Source: Allacma fusca
Lineage: Eukaryota; Arthropoda; Collembola; Symphypleona; Sminthuridae
Direction: 5' to 3'
Assembly: GCA_947179485.1 (NCBI GenBank)
Contig: OX359246.1
Coordinates: forward strand, 62,001-126,000
Length of the DNA stretch: 64,000 nucleotides
The notes beneath the pieces are model-generated. The model searched no databases and was not told the origin of the DNA. It saw only the letters and a program-made list of their open reading frames with translations. The first letter of the stretch is position 1, and every line of letters begins with the position of its first letter. The position numbers and the translations under genes were made by a program. This document shows positions 33,265 to 43,971 of the stretch, one piece after another.

Positions 33265-33604
33265 CACCAATGGACAACAAATCCTTGAATATAGCGTGGG
33301 GCACAAAACCTGATGACACAAAGATGTCCCGGTGACAAGTACTTTACGATAAATTGCTAATGGCCAGCACGGGGACACCTCAGGATCATCAGGGGTTGTG
33401 TCCCACCCTGTATCCAAGGACCTACTGTCCATTGGTGGGTATCAATACAAATGGAGATAATCAAACCCCCAATACCCGGTACGACACCACCGTACCGTAT
33501 GTTTTGGGAAGAGCCCCCTTTCAATAGCTCTTATGGGACGCACGCTCACGACCACCTGACGGTTCTGGAGCGTCTGAATCTACCCGGGTACTCAGGTTAT
33601 TTGA
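33265..33604 (+). repeat. Hairpin module (HM), copy 4
   Basis: Contains the full first inverted repeat. The left arm (33267-33330: CCACCAATGGACAACA..CCTTGAATA..GTGGGGCACAAAACC) pairs with the right arm at about 33379-33440. The intervening loop contains GACAAGTACTTTACGATAAA. Then come the GGTACGAC..CGTACC, GGGAAGAGC and GGGACGCACGCT elements; the last stem is partly decayed. The module ends TTATTTGA. Confidence 0.72.
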
Positions 33605-33609
33605 CTGGC

Positions 33610-34384
33610 AAGAGAGGTTAAGTAATTATGAAAAAATATACGCTCAAGTGTAAATCAATGATTTAAATACATATGTATGTTCTATAATTAGTAAATCCAG
33701 AGTGTTTAAATCATAATAAACCTTCGTACGGTAGTTTAACACGTGTATATTTGATTCTAAACTATCATTTGGCAAGTAACTGAAGAACGTTTGAAGTTTC
33801 TATTAATGCGCACACAATACCAAATTATCTTTTAGTTGCTTATACTAGGAAGTAAAAGTGTCCATTTGTGATATTCCCATTGTAATATGCCTTGTTGTTT
33901 AACGAACAATAATTGTAAATATATTAAAATACATACAATATATTATTATACTTAAGATGCGATTCTTTTGTCAAACTGGTGATGACTTGGAAGTTAAAAG
34001 TTTAGTTACAAAACAATTAATATATAATTTTAACAACTTACTTAATAACGATTCTATATTTGTTGTTGTAACATAAAAAATAATGATGAATGAAGGAACG
34101 AGATAAAATCCAATTTGACTTTATTTAACTTTCTGATTTCAAAGATATACTTGTACTACAAATTAAACTGTTTATAATTACCCTATTTATAATAAATGTT
34201 AATCCATAATTTCCTATAGAATGTTCCAGAAAGGAAAAAATAGATTTAAGTATAGGAAATTCCTAACCAGAAAATGTTGGCTGGGAATTTCCGGTGAATT
34301 TCGGGTCTGATTATTACAGTAATATTTCATACATTTAATTCTGTTGTAACATTTTATTCCATTGTAAAATAAGGAAAACGTCAG
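33610..34384. other. AT-rich sequence left of the telomere-like tract
   Basis: No feature was recognised apart from AT-rich spacer and a GAATTTCC/GGAAATTCC-like short pair near 34255-34290. Confidence 0.4.
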
Positions 34385-34424
34385 CCTAACCTAATCTAAC
34401 TGAACCTAACCTAACCTAACCTAG
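34385..34424 (-). repeat. Interstitial telomere-type tract (TTAGG on minus strand)
   Basis: Eight consecutive 5-bp units in register: five are exactly CCTAA, and the others are TCTAA, CTGAA and CCTAG. The complement is the arthropod telomere repeat TTAGG. It lies upstream of the Penelope-like element, and a second tract lies at its other end (36714-36731). Confidence 0.75.
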
Positions 34425-36713
34425 GGGTTCTAAAAACACCTCTGAATCATCTGATGATGTAGCTAAAAATCTTGAATCCGGTGGGTACAACGATGCACAA
34501 ACTTATAAAAAAACACAAATCAGGTACCGATACATAATTAAATAGTAAATACGTTACATAATTTTTGATAATAATTCGGCATATATATTCGTATAAATTA
34601 TATTTGCACAGTTCCAAAATTTTATCGTAGCTTAATAATTAAAATGTCTCCTAGAAAAATTACAAGTATTATTAAATATTTGCCTAATTTTAATATGAAT
34701 AAGCAAAACATTTAAAATAGTTCAGATTATATGAAATTACTCATAAATTCCCACCACTAATTATTAATTATTCACGGGTAAAAATTAACAAAGATATAGA
34801 AATTATTAATTTAGGACTCTGGTTTGCTTTTCCACCTAATAATATAAATTATTCGGAATTAATTTACGATTTTAGAAAACTTGAATGGAAGGCATACTTC
34901 AATAGTGAGAATCCAGATGAACCTATGACTCCACATAAGGAGATAATGCGTAAACATAAGATTAGAATTGGATTACAGACATCTACTAGATGTATATTTG
35001 ACATTGATATGTACACACAAATAAGTGTTGATAATCTTAAATTTTAACAGTTATCTAGACAATTATTAATACATTAAAAGTAGACTTAAAACGTTCATGG
35101 AAGATAATCAATAAATTATCAAAACTGCTGATAAACAGGTAGGAAGTGTAATTAATGAAAAAGAAAGGTATTTGCAACAGTGCTATACCTTAATTAATAA
35201 CACAGATGCATATATCTTAAGCAATGAAGAAGAATATATTAGGTATGTTGCTAAAATTAGATAATTTGTAAAACGAGCCGATATACATAATAATAATCCT
35301 AATTTTTTACATATAAATAGTTTATATATGAATAATTATTATAAGGCTAAATTTTATGCCCTACCCAAGGTACATAAATTAACTCCTCAACAACTTAAAG
35401 ATTATGGTTTACCTCCAGGTAAACCAATTTCTTCATGTATCAAACTTTATCTGTTTAGCAGCTATACTTACTAAATCTTTATACCAAGTTATGATTAGAA
35501 TAGGTAATTTAATTTACGACACCACCCATTTTATTATTAAGCTTAGATTAATTAACTATATCCCACATTTTGTTAAACAAGAATATATCTTTGCCACTAT
35601 GGATATAGTGGCGTTGTATCCCTCAATTAGACCTATTTCTATCTCTAGAATAATAGAATTTTATAAAAATACATGTAGAACACATAACCTAGCAGACCTA
35701 TTACCGGCAGAAGTTTTGACAAACTTAATATATGCGGTGCACGAGGACAACTTTTTGAGTTTTAGGGACAATATTTTTAGACAGGATATAGGTATTTTAT
35801 GGGATCTATATGCAGTCCTGTTATTGTCAACATTGTTGTGTACTTAGGAATGTGTAAGATTTTGACTGCTATTGGAACCCCAATTCTTTTTTACGGTAGA
35901 TTACGGGACAATAATTTCTTACTAATCCGTAAAAAATCTTTTCTAACAGTTAAAGATACTTAAATACGGTTAGATTCTCATTTCAAACATAACTACCTTC
36001 AATTTACATCTGAGGTATACGAAACCGCTATCAATTTTTTGGATGTTCAGGTCACAATTTATAAGGTTAATAATCAATATCTCTTGTCCACCTCCTTATA
36101 TGTCAAACCTATAAGCAAACATATGCCACGCCTGGCTAACTCTCATCATCTTCCACACTTACTTCAGTCATTATTTTATAGCATAGGTCTTAGAATCATT
36201 AGGATATGTTCTGACCCAGCAGATCGTATGGATAAAGTCTTAAACTTTAAAAAACAATTATCATTATGAAATTATTCCAAAAATGGTATTGAGAATATAT
36301 ATGGTAAATTATCCACATGTGATCGTAATCTAGCTTTAAGGCCCAAACCCAATAATATGTATAAGACAAACTTACTAACCCTTGTATTTTAAACAAATTC
36401 TATCCTGAATATATACCTGTAAGGAATTTAAATATAGTAGAAACATACGCTGTTTCCCCTTATTTTAAGGATTGTATTAACTTACATGATAACTTTAGTG
36501 AAATTTTTGATAATAGTCCAGGTGAATGAAGATTATATCCAAGAGGTACATAATCAAAAATACGTGATTGGTTGCAGAGTTATCAATAAATTATCTAATT
36601 ATACAGCTAAATATAACGCTGCCTGGTTTGGGTAGTTGATGGGTAGTTCGTACTTCATTAGAAATCTAATCTTATAATAATTCCCCTTCCATAACTTTCC
36701 CAACACTTTTTTA
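34425..36713 (+). mobile_element. Penelope-like retroelement without visible endonuclease
   Basis: The plus-strand element lies between two telomere-type tracts. RT-domain motifs typical of Penelope-like elements run from about 34770 to 36500, in several frames. After the RT, 36270-36713 can be followed in the thumb-like region (DRNLALRPKPNN, then YFKDC in another frame). I find no GIY-YIG, no Cys-rich finger and no HKR-type motif. Lack of the endonuclease plus telomeric flanks fits the EN-deficient Athena/Coprina-type class rather than canonical Penelope. Base composition is strongly AT-rich. Confidence 0.7.
34770..36520 (+). pseudogene. Penelope-like reverse transcriptase, multiply frameshifted
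   Basis: It would copy element RNA into DNA at chromosome ends or nicks. Segments in order: DIEIINLGLWFAFPP (the LxxGxxFA motif) near 34795; DKQVGSVINEKERYLQQC near 35130; AKFYALPKVHKLTPQQL then GLPPGKPISSC near 35350-35435; IFATMDIVALYPSI near 35587-35630 with the first catalytic Asp; DIGILWDLYA at about 35790, a frameshifted form of the GxxMGS block; FLDVQVTIY near 36037; and HMPRLANSHHLPHLLQS..ICSDP near 36120-36220. The second catalytic YADD-type box is not readable. Stops at 35047, about 35262 and 35845 show it is dead. Confidence 0.75.
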
Positions 36714-36731
36714 TAACCTAACCTAACCGAA
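36714..36731 (-). repeat. Short telomere-type tract at the 3' end of the Penelope-like element
   Basis: TAA followed by two CCTAA units and one CCGAA unit, directly after the AT-rich 3' end of the element and directly before SLR copy 2. Confidence 0.65.
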
Positions 36732-37430
36732 AATCCCTGTTAGCAATTCTGTTTAAAAATATCCGTTTCCCACATAAATCCGACCCATCATCTTCAAGAC
36801 CTCCTTCCCCCAAATGTGAACCATAATCCCTAATGCGTAGGGGCTCCAAGGTCATTGCACGGCTGTTGGTCGCATGGCAGGCTGTGAAATGTCTCAGCAC
36901 GATCACAGAAACATGTTCCACTGAACCACCAGCTATACAGGTTCCCCAGGACTCTGGTTTGGCGTTCATCGTGAAGAGAGTTGCCGGGACCCCTCTCTGC
37001 ACTCGTGCACAATGACCCGCCAAAAACCTAGATTTTATCTGGTCCTACCTATCAACAAATTCCCTAGCCCTGCGTCGGCACCAGTGAATCCACAAGGCCA
37101 GCGATTGTAATGCAGGTTGGGGATCGATCCGCACGCTCACTGAAGGTATTTCACGCTGCACTACAACGCCAGCAAGGCCGAAACCCCGGATCCCCAGTCT
37201 GGCCATCCTCATGCAGGACGAGGTGGGGACAACCTCCTGCACTGCGACTGGCAGTGTGCATGTGAGTGCGTGAGGTTCGGCGAAGTGCTTACGTGACCTC
37301 ACGCACTCGTGCACACCGCAGGTGGGCTTTGTGGTGAAAGCCCAGCTGTTAATATTACTCGCTAACAAACAGCACCCAAGCTCGGCTAGAATTTCCTCTA
37401 ATAAATGAATTTGAATATGGTTAAAAAGGG
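36732..37430. repeat. Stem-loop-rich repeat (SLR), copy 2
   Basis: Homologous to 9862-10425, with the same order: CATAAATCCGACCCATCATC, GGTCGCAT, the TGCACTCGTGCAC block, GGTCCTACCTA, then GGATCGATCCG and CACTACAACGCCAGC. The copy-specific part at 37255-37310 forms a GTGCGTGAGGT..ACCTCACGCAC hairpin. Minus-strand frames of 60-107 codons overlapping it are not conserved with copy 1, so I do not call a gene. Confidence 0.65.
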
Positions 37431-37434
37431 TAAG

Positions 37435-38615
37435 CAGTTCTTTACAATAGCGTTAATCATTCAATAACGGTTTATGTTAACAATAATGAATGCACTAGAT
37501 TAAACGATTTCTTTTAAAAAATCACTGTACTCTAAAGCTGAATTAGGCATGGTAAATAGTTAGCAATGGTATTCCCGTAAAAGCTTCGCAATGTTTGTAT
37601 CCATCAAACATTAATATGATTTTATGTGAGTAGTTTCAGAATATTAAGTGATAGGTAACTAATAAGCGAGTACACCCATTCCCGATCATACGTAAAATAG
37701 CAACTTTTTCCAAAATCGAAATGAATTAATTGTTGTTTACAATTTGGAACTGAAAATTTCAAGTCAAATTAAGAGCACGTAATTTTTTTTAAAAAAATGT
37801 AATCTAATATGGAGATATGGTACAGTTTCTATTTGTTTACAGTTGGATGTTTGTGTATCATCTTGAAAAATACATTCAGATCATTTATCTTTGTTATAAT
37901 GACTTGCATTGAACAGTTGACAGTTGTTATATCATTATAGTTGCATAACATCCTTTGACAGTGTGCATACATGCACGTAGCGCATTTACTTTTTTTAAAA
38001 GTCGCAGCTCACCAAAATATATTTGGATCCGTATAACTAGCTGAATATAGTATTTATCTTTTTACACGTTTAGATATTATGCACATGATGAATCAAAACA
38101 AGTCAAAATGTTTTACAATTGTCTGAAACAGTGGTGGATTAATAAAATAACTTTTACCTTTGTCATAACCCTCAAAATGGATTTGTGAGCCTTTAAACAT
38201 ATATCTGTAGCGCCTGAGTAAACATTCGTCAAGGGCCTACAAGTAGGAACTTGTGGCTGCCTACGTTTCTGCCATTACAGATTAACAGAAAATGCTAGGC
38301 CTTTCCTACTTGAGACCGCACTGTACTTGTAAATAAATATTATTTTTATTAAAATTCATATTATTATTTTTTCAATTTATATCGTGCATTTCGTATTCTA
38401 TAGATATTTGTTCTGAGATGCAGTGCAAGCTATTTTGCCTAGAATTGTTTTCTGAAAATAGGTGGCACCGTTTAATTAGTCCTACGTGTAAAGCTACATG
38501 TATAATACGCCAGAACCGTTTGGGACAATGGAATTGATGCTAGGTTTTAACTTAGGCTCATCACAATTTCAGCAATGGTGAATTCAAATTGTGATTTAAA
38601 AATTTTAATTAAAAA
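37435..38615. other. AT-rich intergenic, nothing recognised
   Basis: No coding or repeat boundaries. A GCCTACAAGTAGG / CCTACTTGAGA pair near 38220-38310 resembles words at 57030, too weak to call. Confidence 0.4.
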
Positions 38616-38626
38616 TGTATGAGGAT

Positions 38627-39484
38627 CAGAGTTATGCAGTATTTTCAAATACAGTATTGTAAAATACGTATTTTCAGGCCACAAAGTATTTTGTATTTGG
38701 TATTTTTAAGTTAGCAAACAGTGGGCAAGTATTTTGTACTTAGTATTTTAAGAGCCTGTAAGTACAAAAGTATTTTGTATTTGCTTACTTTCAAGGGCCT
38801 GGAAAATGTATTTCAAATAAGTATTTGGCTCAAAATACTTTTTACTGATTACTGAATACTGATTACAACTTTGACATTGTTTGTACTTTACATGATGTTC
38901 AATATCTGTGCGAATTCCATTTTAGCAATGCAATAACATGCAACGGAATGAATCCTTTTTACTGGATACATCAAACATGTTCAGGTTCACCATATTCAGT
39001 ATTACATAACGTCACTGAAAGAGCAAAATATTCTACTCGCGCATGTTTTGGACATCACATAGTCCACTTCGTCTCTTTAACAACAACATTTAAGATTAAC
39101 TAAAAATATCATAATAATCAATGTAATTATAATTAACGGACTGACCAATTCAACAAACGTTGAATCATTTGTTACTACACCAGTCTTATTAGCAGTCCTT
39201 GAAGTGATTAGGTATCTAATTAATTTTTAAAATGTTGATTTTGAAAGCTGTTTGAGTCCCAGAAACTGAAAATAGTGAGCATTATTTGCGTATTTTAAGA
39301 AAAGTATTGTATTCAAAATACAGTATTTTGTATTTTAAATTATCAAACATGTATTGTATTTTTATTTGTATTTTATTAATGTAACCTGAGGTATTTAACT
39401 TTGTATTTTGTATTTTCTATATTTCACTTTAGGTATTTTATTTGGTATTTTGTAATCTTAGACCAAGTATTTTGCATAGCTCTG
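38627..39484. mobile_element. hAT MITE rich in GTATTTTGTA words
   Basis: Inverted ends CAGAGTTATGCA (left) and CAGAGCTATGCA (reverse complement of right). Perfect 8-bp target duplication ATGAGGAT at 38619-38626 and 39485-39492. Subterminal regions consist of AAAATAC/GTATTTTGTATTT words on both sides. It is 858 bp long with no transposase. End sequence and duplication length are diagnostic of hAT. Confidence 0.9.
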
Positions 39485-39897
39485 ATGAGGATTTATAGGC
39501 GCATCTTGAAAGCTAAACGTTAAACACAGCGCATATTAACGGCGTCATCGGTCGGTAAAGTAAGTATAGACATCAGTGTACATATTTTGAGTATAAATTT
39601 TTTCATATCAAACGACTGAACCAAATTAAAAATATAATGTTTGTTTAATAGGTTTGTGATTGAGTAGGTCAAAATGGTCACATATAAACACATGCTAATA
39701 CTTGCATCTTCGACAGGTGGCGCAGGCAATATTTGTCAAACTGTGCAAAACTATTAATTAAATTCGGTTGAAACCAAGTTCTTGGAAAATTCCTATACCG
39801 AAACCTTCAGGTTCTATTTTGATGCCAATTTCTTAATCGACTTACGCCCAAAACGCTAGGTTGCTAGTATGGCTCACAAATATGTAAATTTGTCAGC

Positions 39898-39900
<3 letters not shown>

Positions 39901-39951
<51 letters not shown>
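39901..39951. repeat. (TA)n microsatellite
   Basis: An uninterrupted TA dinucleotide run of about 51 bases. Confidence 0.97.
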
Positions 39952-39954
<3 letters not shown>

Positions 39955-40012
39955 CCCTATTTGTGCACATGAGTAAGAACGGTCCTGTAAGGGAGTGGGA
40001 CGTAAGGGAGTT

Positions 40013-40430
40013 GATTTAGATATTTTAATACGTGTCCGAATCGTACCCTGAGGGATTGGGACAGAACGAGATTTAGCTACGATATTTTAATGCATGTCCG
40101 ATTGGTACCCCGACGGATTAAGGCAATAAAGGAATTACTCGTAAATTTCTCTTAGTATTGTCAAGTGGTGCCGTTAAGGATTTGCATGTGATTTTATTGT
40201 ATGTTCCAAAGGTTTATGACAGTGAGGGAATTATTTGTAAATTTGGCTATCTATACTCGAGCGGTACCGTACGGGATGAGGACCGCAAAGGAATTACTTC
40301 GGGATTTCTCAAAGGACGTCCAAATAGGGCCATGAGGAAATGACCGGTTTGAATTTTGGACAGTTAAGGAAGCGGCCGAAAGCACGCCTGAAACATCGGT
40401 CCCTAATAGGACACGTGAGGGGTACCGCAT
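40013..40430. repeat. Degenerate tandem units
   Basis: GATATTTTAATACGTGTCCG at 40028 recurs as GATATTTTAATGCATGTCCG near 40080. Both are followed by GGTACC/CGTACC, GGATT and AGGAATTACT words that reappear at 40130-40300. It is probably a decayed tandem repeat adjoining the satellite array; the frame at 40158 is not supported as a gene. Confidence 0.45.
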
Positions 40431-40554
40431 CCTGCGATGCTAAAGAAAAAGAGTTGCTTAAAGCTTAAAAACGAACGTTTGCACACCTCAAGTGCCCGCC
40501 GGGTAGATCCGACTCTCTTGACGATGGAAAATGGCGTGGTATTAGTTTCGTGAC
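40431..40554 (+). repeat. ~400-bp tandem repeat, partial unit 0
   Basis: The 3' part of the satellite unit: AAGAACAAGCG-like start, CTCAAG..CCGCCGGG, GTAGATCCGACTCTCTTGAC, then ATTAGTTTCGTGAC. It is cut at 40554 by the hAT MITE; the sequence resumes at 41525. Confidence 0.75.
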
Positions 40555-41524
40555 TAGTGTTTCTGTCAGTGCAAGTATTGGGAATAACCGAACTTGCAAT
40601 TACAATTATAATTGATAATGCAAGTAGTAGTAATGCAGTAACTGGTACTTGCTAAAATGCGGCAATTAAATCATGCAAATAACCGAAGTTGAACTTAGTT
40701 CATAAGTGACTTGCAATTAGTAAGGCAATTGCAAAAGCATTTGGTTGTAATTGTACCGATAAGTACAATTGCAAGTGCAATTGCAATTTGTAATTGCAAG
40801 TTAACTGATATATGTATATACAGTATAAATCGTCAGCGAAGAGGCAAAATTATATGTGCATTTTTGATTCGTAGCATGATATACATGCTGTTTCACTAAA
40901 TTGAACAAAGTGTATTAAATCAAATGATCTGCATGCAATGAATAATGATACAAAAATGCACAAATGAAATAGGATTTCTTAAAGCCTTCCAAGGCTAAAA
41001 TATTGTAAAATTTTATACTTCAAAAACCCTTTACAAGAAACACTTTTTTTGTCCAATTTTTCTTTAATTTTATGCAAACGGGAAAATTTTGATGCGAATC
41101 AAAAATTAACTTGAATCAATTTGCCTCCTCACCGACGAAATCGAAGTCAGTGCAGTAATCACACTCATTGAGACAATGCTCTATTATGTACATTAGTTAT
41201 TAGAGCGGAATGACATTAAGGCATTTTATGGAATTTTGCGCTCAAATTCGAAATGGTTTTAAGTTGCAATTAACTTGCTAAGTATTTTTTAAATTGAAAT
41301 TTTTTCAGTACAGACACTTGTAATTGCAATTGAATTACTTGCAATTTCAGTTGTGCTTAACGGGTAATTGAGAGTATTTAATGCTTTTGTACTTGCAATA
41401 TAAGTACACAGAAATTGCACTTGCACAGACAATTGCAATTCCCTGGTGTAAAATAACTGCAATTGAACCGAACTTGCAAGTTCAATTAGTAATTTCGGTT
41501 AACTTGCCATTGCAAGAAACACTA
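40555..41524. mobile_element. hAT MITE inserted into the tandem repeat
   Basis: 970 bp, with ends TAGTGTTTCTGTCAGTGCAA and, as the reverse complement of the right end, TAGTGTTTCTTGCAATGGCA. Perfect 8-bp duplication TTCGTGAC at 40547-40554 and 41525-41532; the uninterrupted repeat unit (41925-41940) has a single TTCGTGAC, which proves the insertion. Subterminal regions are built from TTGCAATTAC/GTAATTGCAA words. No transposase. Related copies: 20457, 27945-28830 and 57955-58920. Confidence 0.93.
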
Positions 41525-41932
41525 TTCGTGACGCGCATGAATAAAACTATCGTTTGTACACCTGCTATTCCGAAATGGCTAATCGCCACGTGATGAAAGT
41601 TTTTTAGTACGCTTTTGTGTTATTGACTTAATTAAAAACTCAAGATTTAATTCATGTAAAGCCGAATAAATGATAAAATAGCTAACCTGAATGCCACCAA
41701 TTTCTATTAGTGACGTTATTGGACTACTTTATAGTTTTTTAGCGGTCGTTATTGATGTACAGTTAGGGAAATATTTTCAAAAATATTAGTTGATTATACG
41801 AAGGTGAGTTAAAGTTCCAGGTGGATGCTAAAGAACAAGCGTTTTGCTTGAACAAATTCCAATTTTGCACAACTCAGGTAACCGCCGGCAGTAGATCCTA
41901 CTCTTGACGATGGCAAATGTCATGAAATTAGT
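41525..41932 (+). repeat. ~400-bp tandem repeat, unit 1
   Basis: Aligns along its whole length with 41933-42332. Landmarks: GTGACGC(G/C)CATGAAT, GAAATGGCT, AAAAACTCAAGA, CACCAATTT, GGTCGTTATTGA, CAGGTGGATG, ACCGCCGG and AGTAGATCC. The 70-codon frame at 41381 crosses the MITE border and is spurious. Confidence 0.85.
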
Positions 41933-42332
41933 TTCGTGACGCCCATGAATGAAACTGCGTTGTATACGCACATACGGTTCTGAAATGGCTGTAACCAACG
42001 CAATGAAATTTTTTTCAGCTCCCCTCTGCGTTACTGAGTTAATGAAAAACTCAAGAGTTGATGCCAGTAACGCTGATTTACTGAAAACATCGCTAACGCG
42101 AATGTCACCAATTTTTGTTGGTAATGCAAGGGTATAACTTTTTAGTGTTTTGAACGACCGTTATTGAAGTATAGTAATGGAAATATTCTGATAAATATTC
42201 GTTGATCATACGATAGGTTTGGTACAGGTTCTAGGTGGATGTTGAACGACAAGTGTTGTTCGAAGCTTAATCAAGATGGAAATTTGCAAAGCTCAGGTGA
42301 CCGCCGGGAGTAGATCCGACTCTCTTGACGAA
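41933..42332 (+). repeat. ~400-bp tandem repeat, unit 2
   Basis: Second complete unit; similarity to unit 1 ends at CTCTTGACGA near 42332, where R2-like sequence begins. Confidence 0.85.
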
Positions 42333-42367
42333 ATTTCTCTAGTTACTATTACTACTGTCAAATTTCT

Positions 42368-43915
42368 TTTTACACAAGGGGAAGCCCCTCCGGCCGAAGA
42401 CGGACAGAGGAAAAATGCCGTTGATCGGGCACGACCCGTTCGCCCATGTAGTCGAGCCACGCAGGAGCCTGGAAGCCGCCACCATAAACGCGGTACAGTG
42501 GTATCCAGTGGATCTTCCGTAGTTTAAACCTTGCCGAAGGGTCGTCAACGAAAGCGTCGTGGAAGATCATTTAAAGCCATACAACACCCATCCGGTACAG
42601 GACTCAGTTGGCGAGGTTAGCCTTGAAGTAAATGTCCTGAATCGTAAACAGAGATGGAAGTAAGCTTATGCGCTCTATCGTAAAATGTATGAGAAGAGTC
42701 GGTCCAGATTAGCCAAAATAATTTGCTCTAATGAACCCGTCATTTGAAGCCCAACCGTCAGGGCTGCCAGGTGTAGCAGAGTAGTGGGCTAACTCTTTCG
42801 TTAGCGTCCCAGATGGTGTCGGGGAGCCGGACAATATGCACCCCACGGGCCGTAAGTACAGTTTCACCTTCTGGTCGGTAGGTTGTGTTTCGGATGAAGA
42901 ACTGGCAAATGGATAAAGCTCCACGAACAGATGAGGTAACGGCCCGTCAGATAAAAGCGATACCACACGATATGCTCGCTTCATGTTTAATTCATTTATG
43001 TAAGCAGCCAAGTTGCCTGATAGTCTCAAAGTAAGCAAAACTTCTTGATACCTAAAGTCGACAAACCTGTGTCAACCAGCGACATCAGCCCATTACTCTC
43101 TCCCCGATAATCGTCAGGCTATTTCACAAGGTTCTAGAAAGCCGTTTGTCTAGCCGTTGGCAAGACATATGTGACACCAAGCAGAAAGTGTTTTTACCAG
43201 TGGATGGTTGTGCCGAGAATGTGATGGTGGTAAACGCAGTTATTAGAAGTTGCCACCCAATGAAAAGAACACGGCGCTAGACATTAGGAATGCGTTTTGG
43301 TCTGTGACGCATAAGGCCGTACTCAGAGCACTTACATACACTTACGGAAGTGTTTGTCAAATATTGATAGATCTGTTCACTAATTATGTCACTGAAGTGT
43401 TCGAAAAGGAAACATTCCGGACAGAGAAGCTTAACGGCATCCTGCAGGGATGTGGGTTGAGCCCGCACCTATTCAATTGTGTCATGGACCAGATGTTGAA
43501 TGTCCTGTCCAAGAGAGTCGACGTGACTGTCGGCAGTTCCATTCAAACGGAACAAGCTAATGCACTTCTGTTCGCTGATGATTCCATTCTCTTTTTCAAA
43601 ACCGATGGGGGCATGCGGTCCATGTAAGATGCACTAGATACGAATGTAGTGAAATGAGGACTGCACTTCAACGCCAAAAAATGTATATATGTGGTGCTGG
43701 AGGCTTCCGGAAAAGAGAAAAAGATCAAAATCGTGAAAGACAATCGATTCAAATTGATGGCGAGGAAATCCAAACCTTAAAACTGCGAGACAAATTTCGC
43801 TACCTTGGGGCATACTTTGATCCGCAGGGACTGCCGGTCTCGAAAAAACCAGTTACGGAGAACCTGGCCCGTCTAAAATCTCTGAGGCTCAAACCTCAGC
43901 AGAAACTTTTCATCG
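42368..43915 (+). pseudogene. R2-like protein, linker to reverse transcriptase
   Basis: Reads HDPFAHVVEPRRSLEAA, then NRKQRWK and YALYRKMYEKSRSRLAK, the basic stretch preceding RT in R2-type proteins. It continues with KAPRTDEVTARQIKAIP near 42915, VRLFHKVLESRLS and DGCAENVMVVNAVIRS near 43120-43245, DIRNAFWSVTHKAVL at 43280, GILQGCGLSPHLFN at 43436 and FADDS at 43571. After a frame change comes GLHFNAKKC, then DKFRYLGAYFDPQGLP and LKSLRLKPQQKLFI, where the match ends. The RT core copies RNA at a sequence-specific nick in intact relatives. At least four frame changes or stops make it non-functional. Confidence 0.8.
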
Positions 43916-43971
43916 GAAACGAGGAGAGACCCGGTCAGCAAGGTAACGGGAATACGGAAAATCCTGAACAA

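Noticed and set aside
36718..37368. Overlapping minus and plus frames of 60-107 codons
   Set aside because: They lie in the stem-loop-rich repeat and are not preserved in the homologous copy at 9862-10425.
42339..42570. Minus-strand frames of 66-69 codons
   Set aside because: Antisense to the duplicated R2-like linker.
42709..43038. 109-codon minus-strand ORF
   Set aside because: Antisense to the R2-like linker/RT region, where the plus strand reads KAPRTDEVTARQIKAIP.
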